A stretch of DNA of 51,848 nt from an uncultured Roseateles sp. (GTDB taxonomy: Bacteria > Pseudomonadota > Gammaproteobacteria > Burkholderiales > Burkholderiaceae), in NCBI GenBank assembly GCA_946886855.1, contig CAMPJJ010000029.1:1-51848 (forward strand). Reading direction: 5' to 3'. Position numbers and translations under genes: made by a program. Under the pieces are notes generated by a model. The model had not been told where the DNA came from. It saw only the letters and a program-made list of their open reading frames with translations, and did not search any database. Below, piece after piece: positions 9,163-17,591 of this stretch (position 1 is the first letter of the stretch; each line of letters opens with the position of its first letter).

Positions 9163-9255
9163 GGCGCCTCGCCCCCCCGCACTGATCTGCCCTGCAAGAG
9201 CGTGACGGTTCGGGGGGCTACCCTTGGCCCCTTTCACAAAAGGGAGCCTTCAGGC

Positions 9256-9414
9256 ATGCAACACGTCGAATACTCGGTCGGATGGATCACCCTGGCGCTC
9301 ATCAACGCCGGCCTGGCGCAGAGCAAGAACCGGCGCGGATGGGTGTGGTTCCTCCTGTCGCTGTTTGTCGGTCCGATTGCCACCTTCCTGATCGTGATCT
9401 GGTCGAAGGACTGA
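9256..9414 (+). CDS. Small (52-aa) membrane protein
   Basis: Starts MQHVEYSVGWITLALINAGL and contains two hydrophobic stretches, the second being WFLLSLFVGPIATFLIVIW. The ATG is preceded by AAAGGGAG at about ten bases. An in-frame GTG at 9202 would add non-conserved residues and is not favoured. The basic turn (KNRRG) between helices suggests a hairpin in the inner membrane. Function unknown. Confidence 0.65.
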   Translation: MQHVEYSVGWITLALINAGLAQSKNRRGWVWFLLSLFVGPIATFLIVIWSKD

Positions 9415-9488
9415 GGGCCGCGCCAACTGCGATCACGGAATGGATCGACTCTTGAGGCGACAGATCCCTGCGCCCATGGCCTGAACGC

Positions 9489-9800
9489 CTACAGCTCGCG
9501 CGCCATCCGCTTGGCCAGCGCGGCGATGGCCTTCTCATCGCGCCGGTAGTAGGTCCACCTGCCCGCTCGCTTGACGATGACCAGCCCGACGCTCGCGAGG
9601 TCGGCGAGGTACTTCGACGTCGTCGAGAACGCCAGCCCCTGCCCCGCCTGGATCGATGACACGCAGACCCCGTCGACCAGCGGATCGCCCTCATCCTGCG
9701 GCGGAAAGCTCCCGGGCGTCTTGAGCTTGCGCAGGATCTCCAGGCGCTGCGCGTTGGCCAGCACCTCGAGCACGCGGATCAACGGGACTTCTTCGGACAT
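9489..9800 (-). CDS. ArsR-family winged-helix regulator
   Basis: A 103-aa regulator that consists of one winged HTH. Seen: VLEVLANAQRLEILRKLK (helices 1-2), GLAFSTTSKYLADLASVGLV (recognition helix), and wing residues AGRWTYYRRDEKAI. The metal-binding ELCVCDL motif of ArsR/SmtB sensors is absent; a VCVSSIQAGQG segment stands there, so it may respond to a redox or small-molecule cue. It is divergent from the oxidoreductase at 10010, with an A/T-rich imperfect dyad between, so it probably represses that gene and itself. Confidence 0.85.
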   Translation of the reverse strand: MSEEVPLIRVLEVLANAQRLEILRKLKTPGSFPPQDEGDPLVDGVCVSSIQAGQGLAFSTTSKYLADLASVGLVIVKRAGRWTYYRRDEKAIAALAKRMAREL

Positions 9801-9927
9801 GGGCTGAATCGAGCAATCGATCGATGAGTGTAAGAGCGCCCGCGCCGCGAATAGCAGCAGGCGCCCCGCCGCGCAAGACCTGGCCCATCACCATCGCCGG
9901 CAACAGGGTCGCCGCACACCCTCCAAC

Positions 9928-9947
9928 ATTTCGACTATTTGCGATAT
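9928..9947. promoter_or_regulatory. Imperfect dyad ATTTCG-N8-CGATAT between ArsR and oxidoreductase genes
   Basis: The only markedly A/T-rich patch in a 209-bp divergent intergenic gap. The two six-base arms match at five positions. It may be the ArsR-type operator or overlap the promoter of the oxidoreductase gene. Weak evidence: short arms with one mismatch. Confidence 0.3.
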
Positions 9948-10009
9948 GAGAATGACGCCGTTCCCCAAGCCCTGGTGGAACGAAGCCCCATTCAACTTTG
10001 CGAGTCCCC

Positions 10010-10981
10010 ATGAAAGCCATCGTCCTGACCGCCTTCGGCGGTGTCGACGACCTGCAACTGCAGGAGGTCCCCATTCCGGCGGTCGACGCCGGCGAGCTGC
10101 TCGTGCGCGTCGTCGCCACCTCCATCAATCCGCTGGACTATCAGATCCGCCGCGGCGACTACCCGGACGCCGTGCCCTTGCCCGCCATCATCGGCCACGA
10201 CGTGTCCGGCGTGGTCGAGCGCGTGGGCACCGGCGTGCACGACTTCAAGCCCGGCGACGAGGTCTTCTACACGCCGAAGATCTTCGGACCCAAGGGCGGC
10301 AGCTACGCCGAGTTCAACGTCGTCCCGCAGGACCTGGTGACCCACAAACCGCGCAACCTGACGCACGCGGAGGCGGCGTCCATGACGCTGGTCGGCGGCA
10401 CCGCCTGGGAAGCGCTGGTCTCGCGGGCGCGCCTGCAGCCGGCCGAAACGGTCCTGATCCACGGCGGCGCGGGCGGCGTCGGTTCGATCGCGATCCAGCT
10501 GGCCAAGACGATGGGCGCCCGGGTGCTCACGACGTGCAGCGCCGGACAGACCGAGTTCGTCCGCTCTCTGGGCGCGGATGAAACGATCGACTACGAGGCC
10601 GGCGACTACGTCGACCAGGTGCGCGAGCTGACCGACCGCCGCGGCGTGAACGTCGTCCTGGACACCATCGGCGGCAAGACGCTGGAGCGCTCGCCGCACG
10701 TCCTGGCGGACGCGGGACGGGTGGTGTCGATCGTCGACATCGCGACTCCTCAGAACCTGGTGGCGGCCTGGGGCGTGAACGCGGAGTACCACTTCGTCTT
10801 CACACGGCAGAACCGCGGCAAGCTGCTCGCGCTGAAGGAGCTGCTGGAGCGCGGCCGCATCCGGCCGGTCATCGGCGCCAGCTTCCCGCTGGCCGAGATC
10901 GGCGCCGCGCACTCCGCGCTGGAGCAGCGTCGGGTGGGGGATCGGCCGCTGCGGGGCAAGGTGGTGATCGAGGTGGGTTGA
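10010..10981 (+). CDS. Quinone oxidoreductase-like (MDR superfamily) zinc-independent dehydrogenase
   Basis: A 323-aa NAD(P)H-dependent oxidoreductase. The N-terminal GroES-like fold ([39 protein letters not shown]) is followed by a Rossmann domain with [19 protein letters not shown] near residues 145-163. ATG 10010 is taken rather than TTG 9998 since the family begins with MKAI. The structural and catalytic zinc cysteine clusters of true alcohol dehydrogenases are missing, as in quinone reductases. Divergent from the ArsR regulator. Its stop overlaps the start of a broken QorB-like gene, so both were perhaps once one redox operon. Confidence 0.9.
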   Translation: MKAIVLTAFGGVDDLQLQEVPIPAVDAGELLVRVVATSINPLDYQIRRGDYPDAVPLPAIIGHDVSGVVERVGTGVHDFKPGDEVFYTPKIFGPKGGSYAEFNVVPQDLVTHKPRNLTHAEAASMTLVGGTAWEALVSRARLQPAETVLIHGGAGGVGSIAIQLAKTMGARVLTTCSAGQTEFVRSLGADETIDYEAGDYVDQVRELTDRRGVNVVLDTIGGKTLERSPHVLADAGRVVSIVDIATPQNLVAAWGVNAEYHFVFTRQNRGKLLALKELLERGRIRPVIGASFPLAEIGAAHSALEQRRVGDRPLRGKVVIEVG

Positions 10982-11577
10982 CGGCCTTCCTTCCCTTGAC
11001 GGCCTCCGCAACCACATCCACCGTCACAGCGGCACTGGCGTTGACCGGAGTCGGTGGACATCTCGGCCAACGGGTCGCCGAACGGTTGCTCGATGCCGAC
11101 TCGACGCCATTGCAGGCCTTGGCCGCCGACCACCTCCAGACCGAGCATCTCCTGGCACAGGGCCGAACGGGCTTCACGATCCTGCGCCACGCGTTCTACA
11201 TGGAGATGCTGCTGACGACGCTGCCTCCAGCAATTCGCAGCGGCCGGCTACTGAGTTCAAACCGCCACGCCGGCGTCGCGTACGTGGCCCGGGCCGATTG
11301 CGCGTCGGCCGATGCGGCGGCGTTGACCAGCGACTTCGACGGTCGTCGGTCGCTGAACATCACCGGGGGTGAGGCCGTGACCACGGCGGAACTCGTGCAG
11401 CTCGCCAATGCGGTGCTGGGCACGAGCATCGTCCACGTCGAGGCGACCCGTCACGAGGTCGCCAGCCATCTGATCGCTTGCGGCATGCCGCCTCCGATGG
11501 CTCACCTGCTGGCGGCCATGGATGAAGGCCTCGGCCAAGGCGCCATGGCCCGTGTCAGCGACGGGGCGCGCCGCTGA
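10978..11577 (+). pseudogene. NmrA/QorB-like NAD(P)H-binding protein with a large internal deletion
   Basis: Reads from a TTG overlapping the upstream stop. It begins with a dinucleotide-binding strand (ALALTGVGGHLGQRVAERLL), then jumps directly to HLQTEHLLAQGRTGFTILRH, which in QorB-type proteins lies roughly 90-100 residues further on. The C-terminal part (AYVARADCASADAAAL, LNITGGEAVTTAELVQLANA, PPPMAHLLAAMDEGLGQG) is intact. At 199 residues it is well short of the usual 280-290. The missing part holds most of the Rossmann fold, so nucleotide binding should be lost. The frame stays open, so the deletion is in phase and the remnant could still be expressed. Confidence 0.6.
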
Positions 11578-11667
11578 AAATCAGCATTCCTCCGATGCCC
11601 ACGGCGCTGACGGGCCGCTACAAGGGCGGTACCGGAACAGTCGCAACAGCCGGACGGAGGAGTGTCC

Positions 11668-13431
11668 ATGGGGGAATCAGTCAAGGCGTCGCCGGATGCC
11701 GAGCCGCTTCGACCGGCCGCCGAGCCGCGATCCGCCGAGCGTGCCGACGGCAGCCCCTCCCTGGACGTGGCCGCCATGACGGCCGGACCGCGCATGGCGG
11801 CGCAACGTCGCACGATAGACGCCATCCACCAGTCGCCGCGCGTCGCGGCGCAGGCGCGGCGCGTGGAGGCGCTCGCGCAGGTGCAGCCCGCGGCCGGTCC
11901 CGGGACCACCACGACGGCGGACGTGGTCCAGCGCACCATCTGGAAGGCCGTGACCAAGCGCAGCCTGTGGCAGCGCGCCCGGGGCAAGCCCGGGAACGTC
12001 GTGTGGCAGGTCGCCGAACGCGGCACCGCCGGGAAACACCCCCTGCCGAACGCGCCACAGGCCGGGGACTTCTTCAATGACGTGACCGCCGCGACCGGCC
12101 CGAGCGCGGACGCCGTCCGTGCCGGCCTGCTGGACCGGATGATGCACACCGGCAGTCTGGTCGAACTGATGAAGCCCGCCGACTTCAAGAGCCTGTCGAA
12201 GCGGCTGGGAAAACATTGCCAGACCAACGGCATCAACGAGCTCAACCTCGGCACCGTCCGGCTGAAAAACGACAACGGCAAGGTCACCGGCCGGACGCTC
12301 ACCGCGGACCTGAGCGATCCGAGGCTGGGCGAGGCCGCGGACTTCCTGCTCGCCTTCATGCGCGCCAATGGGCAGTTGAGCTACATCGAGGACCAGAACT
12401 GGTTCAAGGTCCTGAAGGCGCCCGTGTTCGTCGACGTCAACTACTACCACGACCGCGAAATCGGCGGGGCGGAACTCGGCATGCACAAGGACACCGCCGG
12501 GGACAACCTGTTCGTCAACCTGATCTTCAACAACGAGAAAGAGACGCCAGCCACGGAATGGATGCAGGACGCCGATGACCCGCTCGGAGAAAAGCGGAAG
12601 GCCATGACGGCCCTGATGCCGCAAGCAATGATGCAGTCCATCGTCGATGCGAAGACCGAGCTCCGCCAGCCGGGCACGCACGCCGGCGGACGCGACCAGG
12701 TGGAAGGTGGCGTGATGCCCGCCTTCGCCTTCGTGTCGTGGGTCGACGAGTTGATCTGGCATTCGTCACCGGCCATGGAACCTAGGCCCAAGTACGACAA
12801 GGAGAAGACGGCCGAGTACCTGAGCGCCCGGCTCGATTCCGACCCGTCGGCGCTGGAGCCGGGCGATGCCCAAGTCCTCCACGAGGCCATGGTCGTTCTG
12901 TCGGAACACGCAGGTACCGCCATGCACAGCTGGTGGTCCACCCATGCCCTCCACTACGGCGGCGTCCTGACCTTGGCGGTATGGGAAGACGTGCTGGAAA
13001 GCCTGCATACCGACGAGGGGGAGCGGAGCCGCGACGTGGTGCGCCAGGACATCGCTACCTTCGACTGGAACTCGGTCAAATGGTCCGGCCGGGTGGGCGA
13101 AGAGACCGACAGCGAGCCACGAACGGGTCTGGCGAAGTCGCGGGCGCCGACGAGTCTCGGCACGCGTGGGCGCGTCAACAGCGACGCGGCGATGAACAAG
13201 CGCGTGAACAAGGCCAAGGCGCGTCAGCCGCGGCGCTCCTTTCTGCGCTCCTGGGTCCGCGTGTCCAAGCCGGGTGACCTGCTGGCCAGTTCCAGCGTCG
13301 ATTCCAGCGGCGGCGGCAGCGGCGCGTCTCACAGCTCATCCGCCGTCGAGATGCCGGTGAAGTCCGACCTGGTCTCCGAGTCGGTGTCGGAGTCGGAGTC
13401 GGCGTCGGGTTCCGGCAGCTCCGGGGTGTAG
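11668..13431 (+). CDS. Candidate eCIS cargo protein with a 2-oxoglutarate/Fe(II) oxygenase-like core
   Basis: A 587-aa protein; ATG 11668 is chosen because GGAGGAG lies five bases upstream. Residues about 40-90 hold the leader PRMAAQRRTIDAIHQSPRVA followed by a second AAQARRVEAL unit and VVQRTIWK. This resembles the SPRQLAQRRRIDAAFG segment of the DUF4157 protein of the eCIS operon in this window, and such segments are known to me from proteins linked to DUF4157/eCIS loci. The core has VNYYHDREIGGAELGMHKDT with H273-x-D275, a strand LFVNLIFNN, and a later AFAFVSWVDELIWHSSP with H365 and R373: the order HxD...H...R expected of a double-stranded beta-helix oxygenase. The tail is Ser-rich and disordered. 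It stands alone, 14.5 kb from the eCIS genes. Substrate unknown; the oxygenase reading is from motif spacing only. Confidence 0.6.
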   Translation: MGESVKASPDAEPLRPAAEPRSAERADGSPSLDVAAMTAGPRMAAQRRTIDAIHQSPRVAAQARRVEALAQVQPAAGPGTTTTADVVQRTIWKAVTKRSLWQRARGKPGNVVWQVAERGTAGKHPLPNAPQAGDFFNDVTAATGPSADAVRAGLLDRMMHTGSLVELMKPADFKSLSKRLGKHCQTNGINELNLGTVRLKNDNGKVTGRTLTADLSDPRLGEAADFLLAFMRANGQLSYIEDQNWFKVLKAPVFVDVNYYHDREIGGAELGMHKDTAGDNLFVNLIFNNEKETPATEWMQDADDPLGEKRKAMTALMPQAMMQSIVDAKTELRQPGTHAGGRDQVEGGVMPAFAFVSWVDELIWHSSPAMEPRPKYDKEKTAEYLSARLDSDPSALEPGDAQVLHEAMVVLSEHAGTAMHSWWSTHALHYGGVLTLAVWEDVLESLHTDEGERSRDVVRQDIATFDWNSVKWSGRVGEETDSEPRTGLAKSRAPTSLGTRGRVNSDAAMNKRVNKAKARQPRRSFLRSWVRVSKPGDLLASSSVDSSGGGSGASHSSSAVEMPVKSDLVSESVSESESASGSGSSGV

Positions 13432-13527
13432 GCGCGCCGGGCGCCTTCTCAGCGGGTCTTGCGATCGACCGACCCGGCACGGCCCTCGCGCAGCATCTTG
13501 AAATGCGCCGCGGAGGTCCCACCACCC

Positions 13528-14040
13528 TCAGCGCTGCGCGTTCACCGCCTCGATGACGATGCTGGAGATGTCGACGCTGTCCTTGGCGAAGGCCACGTGC
13601 TCGACGAAGACGAGGTCGATCTTGCGTTCCTGGGCCACGGCCTTGATCGCCCGCTCGGCGCGTTCCTTCAGGGCGTCGTGCTCCTGGGCCTTGCGGTACT
13701 CGAGATCGCCCTCGAACTCCCGCTTCGCCCGGTCCAGGGCGCGGCCCTGATCCGCGAGTTCCCGGCCCCGACGTGCGCGCTCCACGTCGGAGAGCTGAGG
13801 GGCATCCTTGTCCAGCGACGCCGCGGCCGCGCTCAGGCTGACCTCCATGTCCTGGAGGTTCTTCTGACGCTTGCTGAACTCTTCCTGCAGCCGGCTCTGG
13901 GCGGCCTTCCCGGGCGCGCTCTCGTTGATGACCTTCTGCACGTCCACGTAGCCGACCTTGAGCTGCTGGGCCTGGGCAGTGGTGACGCCGGCGCACAGCA
14001 ATGCTGCGCAGGCCAGGGTCCGTCCGAAACTGTTCTTCAT
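13528..14040 (-). CDS. OmpH/Skp-family periplasmic chaperone-like protein
   Basis: A 170-aa protein with a Sec signal peptide (MKNSFGRTLACAALLCAGVT, cleaved after TAQA) followed by QQLKVGYVDVQKVINESAPG, the typical beta start of OmpH proteins. A long charged helical arm (RLQEEFSKRQKNLQDMEVSL through LERAERAIKAVAQER) makes the Skp tentacle, and a final strand KIDLVFVEHVAFA closes the fold. Skp trimers hold unfolded outer-membrane proteins in the periplasm. The canonical copy usually sits beside bamA/lpxD; here it is alone, so this is probably a paralogue. Divergent from the YceI gene. Confidence 0.85.
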   Translation of the reverse strand: MKNSFGRTLACAALLCAGVTTAQAQQLKVGYVDVQKVINESAPGKAAQSRLQEEFSKRQKNLQDMEVSLSAAAASLDKDAPQLSDVERARRGRELADQGRALDRAKREFEGDLEYRKAQEHDALKERAERAIKAVAQERKIDLVFVEHVAFAKDSVDISSIVIEAVNAQR

Positions 14041-14170
14041 GATCGCCCTCGATGGTGGACGCATTATGCGCACCGGGGCGTGAAGAGGCGATGATGCGCC
14101 GTGTCGAAAACCGCCCGCGCCATTCGTCGTCAGTGTGGCGACCTTTGCCAAGCCTCCCCAAGGATTTCCG

Positions 14171-14743
14171 ATGAAACCGCTGCTGTTCGCTGCCGCCCTG
14201 CTCTCCCTCGCCGTCGCCGCGCAGGCCGCGCCTGCGACCTACGAGATCGACCCGTCGCACACCTACCCGAGCTTCGAGGCCGACCACATGGGCATGTCCC
14301 ACTGGCGCGGCAAGCTCAACAGGAGCACCGGCACCATCGTCTACGACAAGGCCACCGGCGCCGGCAGCGTCGACGTGAAGATGGACCTGGCCAGCATCGA
14401 CTTCGGCCTGGACGCGATGAACGCCTGGGCGACGGGCGACAAGTTCTTCAACGTCGAGAAGAACCCGAACGCAACGTTCCAGGGCCGTTTCGACGGCGTC
14501 AAGGCGGGCGTGCCGACGCAGGTGGTGGGCGAACTCACGCTGAACGGCAAGACCCGGCCCTTGACCCTGACCGTCCACCAGATCAAGTGCATGCCGCATC
14601 CGATGTTCAAGCGCGACTTCTGCGGCGCCGACGCCTCGGGCAGCTTCAACCGCGAAGAGTTCGGACTGGCCGCGGGGAAGGACTACGGCTTCAAGATGGC
14701 GGTGGACCTGCGGATCCAGGTGGAGGCGGTCGCGAAGGAGTGA
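14171..14743 (+). CDS. YceI-family periplasmic protein
   Basis: A 190-aa secreted protein: signal peptide MKPLLFAAALLSLAVAAQAA, then TYEIDPSHTYPSFEADHMGM, the opening of the YceI lipocalin-like barrel. Other family segments include GSVDVKMDLASIDFGLDAMN, FFNVEKNPNATFQGRF and GELTLNGKTRPLTLTV. YceI barrels bind isoprenoid-type ligands in characterised members, and several are induced by alkaline or other stress. ATG 14171, preceded by AAGGA, is preferred over an upstream in-frame ATG at 14135. It shares a gap with the divergent OmpH-like gene. Confidence 0.92.
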   Translation: MKPLLFAAALLSLAVAAQAAPATYEIDPSHTYPSFEADHMGMSHWRGKLNRSTGTIVYDKATGAGSVDVKMDLASIDFGLDAMNAWATGDKFFNVEKNPNATFQGRFDGVKAGVPTQVVGELTLNGKTRPLTLTVHQIKCMPHPMFKRDFCGADASGSFNREEFGLAAGKDYGFKMAVDLRIQVEAVAKE

Positions 14744-14822
14744 CGCGGCCTGCATCCATGTCCACTGGCGAATGGATGCGACGAACTGGCCGCGATCACG
14801 CGCATGGACGCGAGGGCTCCGC

Positions 14823-15584
14823 TCAGCCGCGACCGCGGTCCAGCAAGGACCGCAATCGCAGTGCATCATCGGCCGCCGCGCCGGACGCGGTGTTGTCGAA
14901 GACGCACCAGACCTCCGTGCCCGTCGGCCACCGCGAGATCTCCTTCGCGCGCGCATCGAGCCAGTCGTCCTCATACCGCGACCAGTACATGCGCGGCGAG
15001 CCGTGCCAACGGTAGTACACCGTCGCACCACGGCCATCCCCCGCTTCGCCCAGCCAACCACCCGGTGCGCCAGCGCCAGCGGGTTTCGCGGGATCCGCAG
15101 CGACGCGTCCGACGCGTTCCTCGATCAGCAGCCGCTCGGCGGCCGCGGTGAACCAGCTCGGATGACGGGGCTCGCACAACACGGCACCCTCGAATCCGGC
15201 ATGGATCGAACGGAAGAACGCCCGGGCCGCCCTCGTGTCCAGGTCGAGCGACGGCGGCAACTGCACCAGCAGCGCCGCCAGCCGATCGCCGAGTCCACCG
15301 AGCGACGCGGTGAACGCCTTGACCTCCGCGCGGCGCACCTTCAAGCGTGCGCCGTGCGTCATCGCTTGCGGCAGCTTCACCGAGAAACGGAAGTCGGGCG
15401 GGGTGTCGTTCGCCCAGCGTTCGAATGTGGCCGGCCGGTGCGTACCCGTGAAAGTCGTGTTGATCTCCGCGCAGGCGAGCACGCGGGAGTAGCGCGCCAG
15501 CTGACTCCCGTCCCCGGGAAAGGAAGCGGCGACAGGCTTGGGGATGCTCCAGCCGGCGGTGCCGATGCGAACAGTGGCGGACAT
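14823..15584 (-). CDS. DUF72 family protein
   Basis: A 253-aa TIM-barrel-like protein. The start MSATVRIGTAGWSIPKPV is typical of the family, whose members open with an RIGT.GW motif. Further family segments: YSRVLACAEINTTFTGTHRP, FRFSVKLPQAMTHGARL, LLVQLPPSLDLD, AVLCEPRHPSWF and VYYRWHGSPRMYWSRY. The start at 15584 is chosen because the family begins here; upstream in-frame residues are Pro/Arg-rich and unlike it. Biochemical function of DUF72 is not known; a link to nucleic-acid or Fe-S handling has been suggested for some members. Convergent with the YceI gene. Confidence 0.88.
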   Translation of the reverse strand: MSATVRIGTAGWSIPKPVAASFPGDGSQLARYSRVLACAEINTTFTGTHRPATFERWANDTPPDFRFSVKLPQAMTHGARLKVRRAEVKAFTASLGGLGDRLAALLVQLPPSLDLDTRAARAFFRSIHAGFEGAVLCEPRHPSWFTAAAERLLIEERVGRVAADPAKPAGAGAPGGWLGEAGDGRGATVYYRWHGSPRMYWSRYEDDWLDARAKEISRWPTGTEVWCVFDNTASGAAADDALRLRSLLDRGRG

Positions 15585-15731
15585 GCAAAAAGGATCGTGG
15601 CGAGGGTTGCCGCACCCAGGCAAGCGGCGCACCGCCCCCGCGCTGTGGATCGGTCGCATCCCTGGCGGCATGCGCATTGCCAGTCTCCTCTCGTCGGTGT
15701 CTTTGCCGACGCGCACAACGTGGAGACCACC

Positions 15732-16034
15732 ATGGCTCAGCAACCCAACGCGCAGAACCCGCAGCAGTCCCAGAGCGGACAAGGCCAGCAGAAGCAGCAA
15801 CCGCAGCAGCAGCAAGGCCAGCAAGGACAGAACCAGCCCGGCGGCCAGCAGCAAGGCTCGGGATCACAAGGCCAGCAGCAGTCGCCGCAGCAGGGGCAAC
15901 CCGGCAGCGGCCGGCAAGGCCAGTTGAACCAGGGCTCGCCGCAGCAGAACCCGCAGACCTCGCGCGATACGTCCAATCGCGCATCCCGCGACGACCAGGA
16001 TCAGGGCAGCGACCCGTCCCGCGACGAGCGCTGA
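15732..16034 (+). CDS. Gln/Gly-rich intrinsically disordered small protein
   Basis: A 100-aa protein made almost only of Q, G, S, N and P; about one third of residues are Gln. It starts MAQQPNAQNPQQSQSGQGQQ and ends with charged repeats (SNRASRDDQDQGSDPSRDER). No hydrophobic core, signal peptide or membrane segment exists, so it should be disordered and very hydrophilic. Composition recalls hydrophilin-like proteins or sticky low-complexity proteins. The ATG has GTGGAGA upstream. The neighbours (DUF72, small membrane protein) do not reveal a role. A non-coding explanation is possible but less likely given the strong bias toward CAG/CAA codons in one frame. Confidence 0.6.
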   Translation: MAQQPNAQNPQQSQSGQGQQKQQPQQQQGQQGQNQPGGQQQGSGSQGQQQSPQQGQPGSGRQGQLNQGSPQQNPQTSRDTSNRASRDDQDQGSDPSRDER

Positions 16035-16097
16035 CGCCCCGCCACGCCGACGTCGGCCCTTGCACAGCCGTTGGCAAGCCGCTTGCCTCGGCTGGGC

Positions 16098-16349
16098 ATG
16101 GACGAACTGCTCAATGCGCTTCAATGGCCCGCGATGCTGGTGACGCTCATCGCAGCCTGGTTGATCGGCGGGCGCAGCGCGCGCCGCAGGTCCTGGGGCT
16201 TCTGGGTGTTCGTCCTCAGCAACGTGCTCTGGTGCATCTGGGGCGCCTTCACCCAGTCCTATGCCTTGATCGTCCTGCAGGTCGGCTTGTTCGTGATGAA
16301 CCTGCGCGGCGTGCGAAAGAACGACAAGGAGGCCGACGACGCCGGCTAG
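16098..16349 (+). CDS. Small membrane protein, three predicted helices
   Basis: An 83-aa protein starting MDELLNALQWPAMLVTLIAA. Three hydrophobic stretches are seen: AMLVTLIAAWLIGG, WGFWVFVLSNVLWCIWGAF and ALIVLQVGLFVMNLRG. The basic RSARRR loop after the first helix should be cytoplasmic. The end is polar (RKNDKEADDAG). ATG 16098 is preferred over an in-frame TTG at 16071; a perfect hairpin (GGCAAG-CCG-CTTGCC, 16073-16087) lies just before it. Helix layout resembles small PnuC/SemiSWEET-sized proteins, but no transport motif is seen. Confidence 0.7.
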   Translation: MDELLNALQWPAMLVTLIAAWLIGGRSARRRSWGFWVFVLSNVLWCIWGAFTQSYALIVLQVGLFVMNLRGVRKNDKEADDAG

Positions 16350-16496
16350 CACCCCCGCAGGACTCCAGCTTGCTCTGTCCGTCGCAATTCAAGCCCGCAG
16401 GAGCGCACGATGACATCGAGACAGCTGACCGACCGCTCCAGACGAAGCCTCGCGGTTTCGTTCGTGAGCCTCATCGACCCGGCAGCGCCCTGACCC

Positions 16497-17591
16497 ATGC
16501 TGTCGCCCTCCTCCGCGGCTGCCCACCCTGCCCACGCCGATTCCCACGCCGACGACATCCCTGGAGGGAAGACGGCCCATCGGTTGCGCGCCCTGATCAA
16601 CACGGGCCGCGCCGATCTGCCACTGCCAGGACGCGGACGCACGCTTGAGCGCTGGTCCGCGCTGGCGGCCATCGCCGCCCAGGACCTGTCGCTCGTGAAG
16701 CTCTTCGAGGGACACACCGACGCGATGGCCATCCTGGCGGAAGCCGGCGAGGCCGCCGCACATGGGTCTCGCTCTGAAGCGCCGGCCTACGGCATGTGGG
16801 CCGCGGAACCGCCCGGCGCGCGCGTGCTCTTCCGACCGACGGCGGACGGACGCGTCACGTTGACCGGCACCAAGGCCTGGTGCTCGGGGGCCGCCGCGTT
16901 GGATCGCGCGCTGTTGACCGTCTGGCCCGACGCCGCCGCGAACGGCGGTTCTGACGGGAGCCAACGTGAAGGCCCCTGGCTCGCCGATGTCGACCTGCGG
17001 CAACCCGGCGTGACCATCGATGACGCGCGCTGGAAAGCCGTCGGCATGGCGGACTCCGCCAGCGCCTCAGTGGGCCTCGAGGCAACGCCCGCGCGCCTGG
17101 TCGGTCGGGCCGGGTTCTATCTGTCCCGGCCGGGCTTCTGGCACGGCGGCATCGGCATCGCCGCCTGCTGGCATGGCGCTGCTTGCGCGGTCGCACAGGC
17201 CCTGCATGCACGGGCCCGCGCTGCCGGCGCCGGCGCGGCGGGTAACGCCGATCCCGGCTGGCATCGGGCCTTGGCACTGGGCGAAGTCGATCGGCTGTTG
17301 AGCGCCAACGCCGCGCTGCTGCGCGAAGCGGCCGCCTGGGTCGACCGCCATCCCGATCGTGACGCGCGCGCGTGGGCGCTGCGCACGCGCGCCGCCAGCG
17401 ACGAATGCGCCCAGCAGGTGCTGCGCGCCGCCACGCGCGCGATGGGGGCCGGTCCGCTGTGCCACGACGAGGGCTTCGCACGCCTGGCAGCCGATTTGCC
17501 AGTGTTCATCCGCCAAAGCCATGGCGACCGGGATCTGGTCGCCCTGGGTCACGAACTCCTCCAACAGGCGGGCACGACATGGACGCTCTGA
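16497..17591 (+). CDS. Acyl-CoA dehydrogenase-like flavoprotein
   Basis: A 364-aa protein, somewhat short for the family (usually about 380). The pattern of a helical N domain, then a beta domain with VTLTGTKAWCSGAAALDRAL (the FAD-contacting T-G-x-K-x-W/F-C-S-G strand), then a helical C domain with DECAQQVLRAATRAMGAGPL fits the ACAD fold. The usual catalytic Glu cannot be placed with confidence, so it may act on an unusual substrate. It opens a run of four genes that overlap one another: the next gene starts 13 bp before this stop. Context with a deacetylase, a methyltransferase and a glycosyltransferase suggests modification of a small glycan or lipid. Confidence 0.82.
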   Translation: MLSPSSAAAHPAHADSHADDIPGGKTAHRLRALINTGRADLPLPGRGRTLERWSALAAIAAQDLSLVKLFEGHTDAMAILAEAGEAAAHGSRSEAPAYGMWAAEPPGARVLFRPTADGRVTLTGTKAWCSGAAALDRALLTVWPDAAANGGSDGSQREGPWLADVDLRQPGVTIDDARWKAVGMADSASASVGLEATPARLVGRAGFYLSRPGFWHGGIGIAACWHGAACAVAQALHARARAAGAGAAGNADPGWHRALALGEVDRLLSANAALLREAAAWVDRHPDRDARAWALRTRAASDECAQQVLRAATRAMGAGPLCHDEGFARLAADLPVFIRQSHGDRDLVALGHELLQQAGTTWTL

